From the NCBI GenBank assembly GCA_017964325.1, contig JAGCSE010000297.1, positions 1 through 6,825 on the forward strand: DNA of 6,825 bases, given 5' to 3'. The notes under the pieces were generated by a model, which saw only the letters and a program-made list of their open reading frames with translations, had not been told where the DNA came from and searched no databases. Below, piece by piece: positions 1 through 6,425 of the stretch. The DNA is from Victivallales bacterium (GTDB taxonomy: Bacteria > Verrucomicrobiota > Lentisphaeria > Oligosphaerales > Oligosphaeraceae). Each line of letters begins with the position of its first letter. Position 1 is the stretch's first letter. The position numbers and the translations under genes are program-made.

Positions 1-141
1 CCTCTGCGTCTTCATGCGGCGGTAGCGGGCCTCTGCGTCTTCATGCGGCGGTAGCGGGCCTCTGCGTCTTCATGCGGCGGTAGCGGGCCTCTGCGTCTTC
101 ATGCGGCGGTAGCGGGCCTCTGCGTCTTCATGCGGCGGTAG
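1..141. repeat. 29-bp perfect tandem repeat array (minisatellite), 4.9 copies, open at left edge
   Basis: Four complete copies (1-29, 30-58, 59-87, 88-116) and a fifth cut short after 25 nt (117-141) are identical base for base and abut with no spacers. Each unit starts CCTCTGCGTC and ends GGTAGCGGG. The array begins at the first base of the window, so its full size is unknown. The period is not a multiple of three, so read-through translation would change frame at every copy, which argues against a protein repeat. The complete identity suggests recent expansion or homogenisation, and copy number probably varies between strains. It lies upstream of the ptsH leader. No function is evident. Confidence 0.95.
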
Positions 142-146
142 ATCAT

Positions 147-170
147 CTTTACATATATTGTAATGTAAAG
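147..170. repeat. Perfect 8-bp inverted repeat (dyad) beside the repeat array
   Basis: CTTTACAT (147-154) and ATGTAAAG (163-170) are exact reverse complements separated by an AT-rich 8-nt centre (155-162). The dyad lies 6 nt after the tandem array and about 12 nt before the candidate -35 of the ptsH promoter. It could be an operator for a dimeric regulator or a weak RNA hairpin. No T-run follows on the + strand, so a classic intrinsic terminator is unlikely. The symmetry is seen directly; the function is unknown. Confidence 0.5.
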
Positions 171-181
171 GGTGGCATTTC

Positions 182-209
182 TTGAAAATGGAGGTTGGAA
201 GATTAAATT
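182..209 (+). promoter_or_regulatory. Candidate sigma-70-type promoter for ptsH-ptsI
   Basis: TTGAAA (182-187; 5 of 6 matches to the -35 consensus) is followed after 16 nt by TAAATT (204-209; 4 of 6 matches to the -10). Transcription would start near 216 and leave a leader of roughly 90 nt before ptsH. This is the best-spaced pair I found between the repeat array and the gene, but such matches are common by chance in AT-rich DNA. Confidence 0.3.
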
Positions 210-304
210 ATTGTTTTGACAGGAGAGGGATTTGGCGGCGGCATTGAGATGTCGCCATGTTCCTGCAACTTGCCTGGAAATCATTCCTGCCGAGAGAGTC
301 AAGT

Positions 305-595
305 ATGATACAAGACACAGCGGATAATACATTTACAGCGGAAATTGTCGTGCAGGACCGTCATGGTCTGCATTTACGCTGCGCCAGCGAATTAGCGCGT
401 TTGGCGTGTGGTTACGGAGCGGAGTTGAGCTTGTCGAACGGAAAACGAACAGCGGACATGAAAAGCATGCTTGGATTGATCACGCTGGCGGCTGTCAAAG
501 GAACGCATCTCATGTTGAGGGCGCAAGGGGAGGATGCGAAAGAGGCGGTTTCGGCCGTTTGCGAATATTTTACACGGCTTGGCATGGGGAGTTGA
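305..595 (+). CDS. ptsH: HPr phosphocarrier protein of the PTS
   Basis: HPr is the small cytoplasmic carrier that takes the phosphoryl group from enzyme I on a histidine and passes it to sugar-specific EIIA proteins. The 96-residue product has the active-site histidine at H23 within GLHLRCA (usual form GLHARPA), with the following arginine kept as R25. A second hallmark, MKSMLG at residues 52-57, matches the regulatory-serine region, with S54 in the place of Ser46, the target of HPr kinase in many bacteria. I chose ATG 305 because it leaves a near-standard N-terminus; it has a weak GAGAG about 8 nt upstream. An in-frame ATG at 257 would add 16 residues without a family match. Enzyme I follows 7 nt after the stop, the classic ptsHI arrangement. 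Odd point: the proline after the active-site arginine is replaced by cysteine (C26). Confidence 0.9.
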   Translation: MIQDTADNTFTAEIVVQDRHGLHLRCASELARLACGYGAELSLSNGKRTADMKSMLGLITLAAVKGTHLMLRAQGEDAKEAVSAVCEYFTRLGMGS

Positions 596-602
596 CGACA
601 CA

Positions 603-2411
603 ATGGGGCAGGTGGATTCTGTTTTGAGGCACGGCGGATGTGAACGTCTGCAAGGGACGGGAGTGTCCGCAGGATTGGTGTTGGGGAACACATTTCGCAT
701 CGACCGCGTATCTTGCATCATGCCTGACCGCAAAATTCAGGCTGGCGAAATAGATGAAGAACTTAACAAGTTGCGGCGTGCCATGGATTTGTCGAAGTCG
801 CAACTGATGGAGGTCCGCCAAAATCTCGCGAAGACGCTGGGGGCTGACCATGCGGAGATTTTCGACGGATACATGATGATTGTCGATGATCCTGCGCTGT
901 TCAATCTAGCGCGGAAGATCATGGAGACGGAGCTTTGCTGCATTGAGAAGGCGTTTTCTGCGGCAATTGAGTCGTTCTGCAAGGAAATGAGCAGCTTGGA
1001 CGACGAATATTTGCGCGAACGTGCGGCGGATATTCGCGACATTGGTGAACGCATCATGCGGAATCTCGTCGGAGAAGTGGCGGATTCACCGCTTCTGCCG
1101 TCCAAAGTCGGCACGGAAAAGGAAAGTTGGGTCATCATTGCGGACGATTTGTCGCCGAGCGCGGCTGCACGCATGAATCCCGAGCGTGTGTCGGCATTTT
1201 TAACGAGCGGCGGCAGCAGGACGAGCCATACGGCGATTCTGGCACGTGCATTGGGCATTCCCGCCATTGTTGCGGTGAACAAGGCGAAATTGGATACGGT
1301 TGAAGACGGGACTCCTGTCGCTTTGGACGGCACGACGGGCGAAGTGTTCATTCGTCCAGATGAAGCGGTCGAGAGATTGTTCGAGGAACGGCGCGAAGCG
1401 GCAGAAGCCCTGTTGAGCCATTATAAGGCGGAGAGCAACTATCCTGTTGAGACATTGGATGGTTATCAGGCTTGTTTGGTGGCAAACGTCGAATTGCCAA
1501 GTGAAGCGCTGAACGTGCGGCAATTGCACAACGTCGGCATCGGTTTGTTTCGTACGGAATTTCTTTTCATCAACGGGATGGATTTGCAAGACGAGGAGAA
1601 GCAGTTCGATGCCTACAAGCGCACGGTGGAGGCTGTCAAACCATATTCTGTAATTTTCCGCACGTTGGACATCGGCGGTGATAAGTTCCTGACACAGTTG
1701 AAGATGCCTCATGAACTGAATCCGTTCATGGGAATGCGGGCTATTCGTTTTTCATTGAACCAGCCCACCATCTTCAAGACGCAGTTGCGGGCGATCCTGC
1801 GTGCGAGTGCATTCGGAAAAGTTCGTGTCATGTTTCCGATGATCAGCACGCTGGAGGAATTGGAATCTGCATTGAAGATTTTAGATGAAGTGAAGGCGGA
1901 TCTAAAGCGCGACCATATCGAGTTCAACGACCAACTGGATGTCGGTTGCATGATTGAAGTTCCTGCGGCGGCGATGCTTGCAGAAAAACTGTTAAAGCAT
2001 CTGACGTTCTTCAGCCTTGGTACGAACGACCTTGTGCAGTATTCGCTGGCGGTTGACCGCTCGAATCCGCAGATCGGCTATCTGTACCAGCCTGCGCATC
2101 CGTCCATTATCCGCATGATGAAGCATGTCGTGGATGTGGCGACATCGAACGACAAATGGGTCAGCGTCTGCGGCGAAATGGCTGGTGAATGCCTCTACAC
2201 ACCGTTGATTTTGGGGCTTGGCATCCATGAATTGAGCATGAGCCCTGTTTCGCTGCCGTCCGTTCGCATGGTCATTCGAAGCATTAAAATGCATGAGGCG
2301 GAAGAACTTGTGAATTATTCGCTTGGATGTGGCAGTGCGTATGACGTGCAAGCGGAATGCAAGCGTTTCTTAAAAAACGTCTGTCCCGAACTTGTGACGA
2401 AGGAAATATGA
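603..2411 (+). CDS. ptsI: PTS enzyme I (phosphoenolpyruvate-protein phosphotransferase)
   Basis: Enzyme I autophosphorylates from phosphoenolpyruvate and phosphorylates HPr, starting the PTS cascade in the cytoplasm. The 602-residue product has the full family order. An N-terminal HPr-binding/helical region contains GTGVSAGLVLG near residues 18-28. The phospho-histidine site is GGSRTSHTAILAR with H209. The C-terminal PEP-binding barrel has GIGLFRTEFLF (R317), FRTLDIGGDK (R353), the signature FSLGTNDLVQYSLAVDRSN (N475, D476) and VCGEMAGE with catalytic C523. All key residues are present, so it should be active. It is slightly longer than the roughly 575 residues of E. coli EI, mostly because of about 15-20 extra N-terminal residues. 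The frame is open back to 534 inside ptsH; ATG 603 avoids that overlap, with GGGGAG 11 nt upstream as the ribosome site. GTG 612 is an alternative start. No GAF domain, so not the nitrogen-PTS type. Confidence 0.96.
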   Translation: MGQVDSVLRHGGCERLQGTGVSAGLVLGNTFRIDRVSCIMPDRKIQAGEIDEELNKLRRAMDLSKSQLMEVRQNLAKTLGADHAEIFDGYMMIVDDPALFNLARKIMETELCCIEKAFSAAIESFCKEMSSLDDEYLRERAADIRDIGERIMRNLVGEVADSPLLPSKVGTEKESWVIIADDLSPSAAARMNPERVSAFLTSGGSRTSHTAILARALGIPAIVAVNKAKLDTVEDGTPVALDGTTGEVFIRPDEAVERLFEERREAAEALLSHYKAESNYPVETLDGYQACLVANVELPSEALNVRQLHNVGIGLFRTEFLFINGMDLQDEEKQFDAYKRTVEAVKPYSVIFRTLDIGGDKFLTQLKMPHELNPFMGMRAIRFSLNQPTIFKTQLRAILRASAFGKVRVMFPMISTLEELESALKILDEVKADLKRDHIEFNDQLDVGCMIEVPAAAMLAEKLLKHLTFFSLGTNDLVQYSLAVDRSNPQIGYLYQPAHPSIIRMMKHVVDVATSNDKWVSVCGEMAGECLYTPLILGLGIHELSMSPVSLPSVRMVIRSIKMHEAEELVNYSLGCGSAYDVQAECKRFLKNVCPELVTKEI

Positions 2412-2454
2412 GGCGACGGCAGAGATGCTACCTCAAAGGAACACCAATAGGACG

Positions 2455-2460
2455 AGGAGG
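2455..2460 (+). promoter_or_regulatory. Strong Shine-Dalgarno site of the beta-helix gene
   Basis: AGGAGG lies 5 nt before ATG 2466 and 11 nt before the in-frame ATG 2472. It is the strongest ribosome site in the window. It supports independent, efficient initiation of the exported protein even if the mRNA is shared with ptsHI. The 54-nt gap holds no hairpin plus T-run. Confidence 0.7.
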
Positions 2461-2465
2461 TTGAC

Positions 2466-4019
2466 ATGGCCATGCGATTCAAATTGAGGGGTTTATGTGG
2501 AGTCGGCCTGATGGCGTTGCTGGCGAGTGGTGCCGAGCTTCCCGCACAAGATGAGGCGTTTGTTTCATACGAGAGGTTCGGAGCCGTCGGCGACGGCAAG
2601 ACGGATGATCAGGAGGCCATTGCCAAGGCGCATGAATATGCAAACGAGAAGGGGCTTCCAGTGAAGGTCGCCGATGAGAAGACGTACTATATCGGCGGCG
2701 GCAAGAAGCAGATTGTCATCAAGACGGACACGGATTTCGGCAAGGCGCATTTCATCATTGACGACCGCCATGTGGAGAATCGCGGCATTGGTGTGTTCCA
2801 TGTGTCACCAAGCATCAATAATATTAAGGTTGAAGGCGTTACGACGTTGAAGCGCGGTCAGACGAATATAGGCGTCAAGTTGCCGTATGATTGTGTCATC
2901 CGCGCCGTTAATTCGAAAGTCAAGCGTTATATCCGCTACGGGGCGAACCAAAATAATGGCCAGGCCCAGACAGAGGTGTTCATCGCGGACCGCGACGGCA
3001 ATGTCGATATGAAAGCTCCGATCGTATGGGATTTCGATGAAATCACATCGCTTGAGGCGTATCCAATGGACGACAAGACGCTGACGCTGAAAGGCGGCAT
3101 CTTCAAAACCATCGCCAATCAGGCGGAATCGAAATATACCTATTATAATCGCGGTTTCATCATCCGCCGTTCACGTGTCATCGTGGAGGACATGCGGCAT
3201 GAAGTGGAGGGCGAGCTGGACCATGGTGCGCCATACAGCGGTTTCCTCACCATCAGCCAATGCGCCAACGTTCTGGTGCGCAACACGATACTGACGGGAC
3301 GCAGGATGTACGGGACTATCGGTTCGGCGAAAGTCCCCGTCAATATGGGATCGTATGACATCTCCATCAACACGGCCATCAACGTGACGTTCAAAGACTG
3401 CACGCAGACAAACGACATCAAAGACCGCCGCTATTGGGGCATCCTTGGCTCAAATTACTGCAAGAACCTGACATACGATGGCTGTGTCTTCTCGCGGTTC
3501 GACGCGCACATGGGCGTCGCGAACGCGACGATCAAGAACTCCGTCATGGGGCACATGGACATCAACGCCATCGGCTTCGGCACGCTGCTCGTGGAGAACA
3601 CGACCATCTACGGCGGCTCCATGGTGAATCTCCGGTCGGACTACGGCAGCACGTGGGAAGGGGAGTTCATCTTCCGCAACTGCGTGTTCGTTCCGTCCGC
3701 GGGGCGCAAAGTCAAGGCTTTTCTTGTGAACGGTTCGAATTCCGGCCAGCATGATTTTGGCTACCAGTGCTACATGCCGCGCAGGATATTGTTCGATAAC
3801 GTGCGGATTGAAGACTCGAACCATCCTGACGTCTATGATGGCCCCGTGATTTTCGGCGACTTCAACCGAAAAAACACGAGCGCGGAATACGTCGAGAAGT
3901 ATCCTTACATCAAGACGGAGGAAGTGATTCTGAGGAATGTGACGACGGCCAGCGGCAAGGAGGTCGGCCTAAGCACCAACCCGTATATGTTCAAAGACGT
4001 GAAGGTCGTCCGTGAGTAA
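2466..4019 (+). CDS. Exported right-handed beta-helix protein, pectate lyase superfamily
   Basis: The 517-residue product starts with a probable signal peptide: basic MAMRFKLRGL, a hydrophobic stretch to about residue 22, and likely cleavage between residues 23 and 28. The mature start, YERFGAVGDGKTDDQEAI (residues 35-52), is the typical N-terminal motif of the Pectate_lyase_3 class of beta-helix proteins (polygalacturonase, pectate lyase and phage tailspike relatives). Regular rungs with asparagine turns follow, for example NVLVRNTILTG (268-278), INVTFKDCTQTND (305-317), NLTYDGCVFSRFD (334-346), ATIKNSVMGHMD (354-365), LLVENTTIYGG (374-384) and RRILFDNVRIED (439-450). It probably acts outside the cytoplasm on a polysaccharide. 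The fold does not settle the chemistry: lyase, hydrolase, epimerase or binding protein all remain possible, and I could not assign catalytic residues. ATG 2466 is preferred for its ribosome-site spacing; ATG 2472 is possible. The neighbouring oxidoreductase supports a glycan-processing role. Confidence 0.85.
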   Translation: MAMRFKLRGLCGVGLMALLASGAELPAQDEAFVSYERFGAVGDGKTDDQEAIAKAHEYANEKGLPVKVADEKTYYIGGGKKQIVIKTDTDFGKAHFIIDDRHVENRGIGVFHVSPSINNIKVEGVTTLKRGQTNIGVKLPYDCVIRAVNSKVKRYIRYGANQNNGQAQTEVFIADRDGNVDMKAPIVWDFDEITSLEAYPMDDKTLTLKGGIFKTIANQAESKYTYYNRGFIIRRSRVIVEDMRHEVEGELDHGAPYSGFLTISQCANVLVRNTILTGRRMYGTIGSAKVPVNMGSYDISINTAINVTFKDCTQTNDIKDRRYWGILGSNYCKNLTYDGCVFSRFDAHMGVANATIKNSVMGHMDINAIGFGTLLVENTTIYGGSMVNLRSDYGSTWEGEFIFRNCVFVPSAGRKVKAFLVNGSNSGQHDFGYQCYMPRRILFDNVRIEDSNHPDVYDGPVIFGDFNRKNTSAEYVEKYPYIKTEEVILRNVTTASGKEVGLSTNPYMFKDVKVVRE

Positions 4020-4040
4020 TTATATATATTAAGGTAAAGT

Positions 4041-5252
4041 ATGGGTGGAAAACTGAACATCGCGTTCATCGGCTGCGGCGATTTCGCCAGAAATTTCGTG
4101 CCGTTGTTCAAATTGCATCCGCTGGTCGGGAAAGTCTATGTCTGTGATTTACTTGCGCAGAGGGCGGAGGAATATTCGAAGAAATTCGAAGTGGAGACTG
4201 TCGCGAATTTCGAAGAGGTACTTAATCGGCGTGACATCAACTGCGTGGCGATTTTTGCGCAGCGGCATCTGCATGGGCCGCTGGTGCTGAAGGCACTGTC
4301 GGCAGGAAAGCATGTGTATTCGGCAGTGCCGATGGCGAGCGAAGTCGAAGAATGCGCGGAAATCGTCGAAAAGGTGAAGGAGACGGGACTTACGTACATG
4401 ATGGGTGAGACGTGCTACTACTATCCGTGCTCGATGTACTGCCGCTGCAAGCATGAGGAAGGCTTCTTCGGCAAGTTTGTCTATGGCGAAGCGCAGTACC
4501 ATCATGACATCAGCCATTTTCCGGCCAATTTCCTTGCGGACAAGCGGTCGGCGGGCGTGCCGCCGTTCTTCTATCCCACGCATTCCACAGCGATGCTGCT
4601 GGCGGCGGCGAACAGCTATTGTACGCGCGTCGTGGCGTTCGGCTACGAAGACCAGGAGGCTGATGGCATTTATGAGAAAGGCGTAAACCAATGGGACAAC
4701 GTGTTCTCCAATTCCTATTCGCTGATGAAGCTGGCGAACGGCGGGACGGCGCGTATCAACGAATGCCGTCGCATCGGATACAAGGCACCATCGTCATACG
4801 TCTCGTCATTCTACGGCACGAAAGGTGCGTACCAATTCAGCAACGCACAACACATTCTGACGCGATTGACGGAGAAAGGCGTTGATTTGCAGGATGTTTC
4901 TGATGACGTGAATCCATACGAAATGACGAAACACAAGTGCGAGCCGGATTTCAAGTTGAAGGTGGCGAACCACCAATGGCAGTGGAACGGCTTCTCGCCT
5001 GTCCAGAAGCGTGAATATGATCGCTTGCCAGAGAGCTTCAAACGGCAGGGGGCGGTGAACGGCCACATGGCATCCCACCAATTGCTGGTCGATGATTTCT
5101 GCACGGCGGCGTGTTTCGGGAAGCTACCCGTCGTGAACGCATGGCAGGCGGCGCGGTGGACTATTCCAGGACTATTGGCCCATCAATCGACATTGAAGGA
5201 CGGCGAGGCGATTGCCGTTCCCGACTGCGGAAACCCGCCGTCGGAACGTTGA
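4041..5252 (+). CDS. Gfo/Idh/MocA family NAD(P)-dependent oxidoreductase
   Basis: The 403-residue protein begins with a Rossmann dinucleotide-binding fold: NIAFIGCGDFARN (residues 6-18), an acidic residue closing beta-strand 2 (D36), and the family segment ALSAGKHVYSAVPMA (85-99). A C-terminal alpha/beta domain follows, with YPTHS (178-182) supplying the probable catalytic-region histidine H181 and ARWTIPGLLAHQS (371-383) near the end. Family members oxidise, reduce or epimerise sugars, inositols and amino sugars; some GH109 relatives use NAD for glycoside cleavage. The substrate cannot be read from sequence. The lysine normally found in the EKP motif is absent: the equivalent residues read A95-V96-P97. 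No signal peptide is visible, so it should be cytoplasmic. It starts 21 nt after the beta-helix gene with AAGG 6 nt before ATG, suggesting co-transcription and action on sugars released by that protein (inference). It has many cysteines (13), including four within residues 125-136. Confidence 0.88.
   Translation: MGGKLNIAFIGCGDFARNFVPLFKLHPLVGKVYVCDLLAQRAEEYSKKFEVETVANFEEVLNRRDINCVAIFAQRHLHGPLVLKALSAGKHVYSAVPMASEVEECAEIVEKVKETGLTYMMGETCYYYPCSMYCRCKHEEGFFGKFVYGEAQYHHDISHFPANFLADKRSAGVPPFFYPTHSTAMLLAAANSYCTRVVAFGYEDQEADGIYEKGVNQWDNVFSNSYSLMKLANGGTARINECRRIGYKAPSSYVSSFYGTKGAYQFSNAQHILTRLTEKGVDLQDVSDDVNPYEMTKHKCEPDFKLKVANHQWQWNGFSPVQKREYDRLPESFKRQGAVNGHMASHQLLVDDFCTAACFGKLPVVNAWQAARWTIPGLLAHQSTLKDGEAIAVPDCGNPPSER
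5217..5247 (+). other. Imperfect hairpin over the last codons of the oxidoreductase gene
   Basis: The RNA can fold as GTTCC (5217-5221), bulged C, GAC (5223-5225), mismatch, GCGG (5227-5230), loop AAAC, CCGC (5235-5238), mismatch, GTC (5240-5242), GGAAC (5243-5247): 12 pairs, mostly G-C. The stop codon begins 3 nt later. No T-run follows (the next bases are A-rich), so it is not a standard intrinsic terminator. It may protect the 3' end or help an atypical or Rho-aided terminator. Chance pairing inside coding DNA cannot be excluded. Confidence 0.45.
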
Positions 5253-5330
5253 AAAAGGAGTCCGAAAAGGAAAAATCACAGAAAAATGGAAAAAAAACGT
5301 CAATTAGTTAAAAAAACTTGATTTGTTTGC

Positions 5331-5360
5331 TTGCTATTTATGGAAAAGAGTGGGTATATT
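5331..5360 (+). promoter_or_regulatory. Candidate promoter of the TIGR04073-like gene in the 187-nt gap
   Basis: TTGCTA (5331-5336; 4 of 6 matches to the -35) and TATATT (5355-5360; 5 of 6 matches to the -10) are 18 nt apart in a strongly AT-rich stretch with A-runs upstream that could act as an UP element. Transcription would start near 5367, giving a leader of about 70 nt. The gap 5253-5439 holds nothing else I can identify. The call rests only on consensus likeness. Confidence 0.35.
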
Positions 5361-5439
5361 ATTCTGTTTACATATTTTGGTTGAAAAGAAATCAAAAAAA
5401 ATAAAGATAATCGAGTCCACAAAGCAACAAGGAAAAGCC

Positions 5440-6342
5440 ATGAAGTTGATGAGAACAGGTTTTGGTAAAGGTCTTCGTTGTGCAGTCGTCGTGTTGGCGT
5501 TGTGCATGTTTGAAGCGAAAGCCTACGAAGAGGAATTTGATCTGAACGCATTGATCGTCCGTAGCGAGATGTACGTCTGGAACCGCATTTCGGATTTCCT
5601 TGACATCTTCCACGGCGGTATTGCCGGCGGCCCTGGCATTGGTTTTGAAGTCGCCCTGACGGATTATGCGAAATTGGGTGCATACGTGAGCTATGAGCGC
5701 GGTGTTGATTTCCCGCATTTCCTGCCGCCACTGTGGTTGATTGACTATTATGCGCGCCGCCCGATTTTCCATTTCCACGAAGGGTACTATGCGACGGCTT
5801 CCTTTGGTCCTTGGCGCAAACAGATTTATGGTGCGGATGCGACCATGTATTTCCCGCGCGGCGAAATCAAAGACAACGTGATCTGGGCTGACACGACATC
5901 CCCATGGGATATTCGTTTGCAAATAGATGCGCTGTTGATTCATCCGTACATCAATGTCCGTGGATTGGAAGTCGCCGATTTCTTCGCCGGCATTGTTGGT
6001 CTTGATCCGAAGAAAGACGATCAGGAATGCGATGACGAAGAATTGGCCCGCCGTCTTCCTGCCGACCAATTCGGCCGCGGCATCTGCAACATCGCGTTCG
6101 GTATTCTCGAAGTTCCGTTCAACATCATTCGCCTCACGAACGAAGAAGGCGACCTGCCCGGCATCAGCAAAGGCGTCGGTCTCGGTCTGTGGCGCTTCGT
6201 CTGCCGCGAAGTCGTCGGTGTCGTCGAACTGGTGACGTTCCCCTTCGGCTGGGCGCCGATTATCGAGCCCGAATACGTCGTCCAGAAAAAGCTTGGTCCG
6301 AACTGGAAAATCAACCGCCCTGCTTTCCACAAGAACTATTAA
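5440..6342 (+). CDS. Exported protein with C-terminal TIGR04073-like (exosortase-associated) domain
   Basis: The 300-residue product starts MKLMRTGFGKGLR, followed by a hydrophobic core and an AKA site at residues 26-28: a clear signal peptide with cleavage before Y29. ATG 5440 is chosen because AAGGA lies 6 nt upstream and the signal peptide starts there; the frame is open back to an implausible ATG at 5323. The C-terminal part (about 207-272) reads GRGICNIAFGILEVPFNI, then GISKGVGLGLWRFVCREVVGVVELVTFPFG. This resembles the TIGR04073 family as I remember it: RG-N---G--E-P, a Gly-rich turn, then V-E--TFPF. That family is named for its occurrence with exosortase systems in Lentisphaerota/Verrucomicrobiota; its function is unknown. 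The N-terminal part (about 45-195) is a separate region with LDIFHGGIAGGPGIGFEV and a later DFFAGIVGLDPKKDDQE. It is aromatic-rich and could be an envelope beta-structure. Envelope location is likely; the exact role is not known. The gene stands between a candidate promoter and a terminator. Confidence 0.8.
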   Translation: MKLMRTGFGKGLRCAVVVLALCMFEAKAYEEEFDLNALIVRSEMYVWNRISDFLDIFHGGIAGGPGIGFEVALTDYAKLGAYVSYERGVDFPHFLPPLWLIDYYARRPIFHFHEGYYATASFGPWRKQIYGADATMYFPRGEIKDNVIWADTTSPWDIRLQIDALLIHPYINVRGLEVADFFAGIVGLDPKKDDQECDDEELARRLPADQFGRGICNIAFGILEVPFNIIRLTNEEGDLPGISKGVGLGLWRFVCREVVGVVELVTFPFGWAPIIEPEYVVQKKLGPNWKINRPAFHKNY

Positions 6343-6349
6343 TTTGAAA

Positions 6350-6369
6350 GACAAGGGTTTCGCCCTGTC
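6350..6369 (+). other. Small hairpin downstream of the TIGR04073-like gene
   Basis: GACA (6350-6353), bulged A, GGG (6355-6357), loop TTTCG, CCC (6363-6365), TGTC (6366-6369) form a 7-pair stem 7 nt after the stop codon. No T-run follows. It precedes the strong terminator and could shield the mRNA 3' end or be incidental. Confidence 0.35.
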
Positions 6370-6386
6370 ATGATGTAAAAAGAATT

Positions 6387-6425
6387 GACATCCCGCAATT
6401 TTGAAAAAAAGTTGCGGGATGTTTT
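6387..6425 (+). terminator. Rho-independent terminator after the TIGR04073-like gene
   Basis: CATCCCGCAA (6389-6398) and TTGCGGGATG (6412-6421) pair perfectly over 10 bp. The stem can extend inward through TTT/AAA pairs (6400-6402 with 6408-6410) to a small loop, and outward by A6388-T6422. TTTT (6422-6425) follows at once. It ends transcription of the upstream gene. It lies only about 24 nt before the next start codon, leaving little room for a separate promoter. Confidence 0.85.

Noticed and set aside
1..141. CRISPR array
   Set aside because: Repeat copies directly abut with no unique spacers, and no cas gene is present; it is a plain tandem repeat.
216..221. Consensus TTGACA as the -35 of a ptsH promoter
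   Set aside because: No acceptable -10 lies 15-19 nt downstream (that region is GC-rich, around 237-246).
257..304. Upstream ATG 257 as the ptsH start
   Set aside because: It would add 16 residues not typical of HPr. ATG 305 gives an HPr-like N-terminus and lies after a weak ribosome site.
99..332. 77-codon minus-strand ORF ending in the repeat array
   Set aside because: It has no recognisable domain or ribosome site, and it overlaps the ptsH start and leader. Its C-terminus is just repeat sequence.
534..602. ATG 534 as the ptsI start
   Set aside because: It would overlap ptsH by 62 nt and add an arginine-rich stretch with no likeness to enzyme I. ATG 603 fits better.
737..1712. Two long minus-strand ORFs (737-1351 and 1200-1712)
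   Set aside because: Both lie inside ptsI, whose plus-strand product carries every catalytic motif of enzyme I; they have no recognisable domains.
4020..4040. TATATATATT before the oxidoreductase gene as a promoter -10
   Set aside because: No -35-like hexamer at suitable spacing; the 21-nt gap fits an intra-operon junction better.
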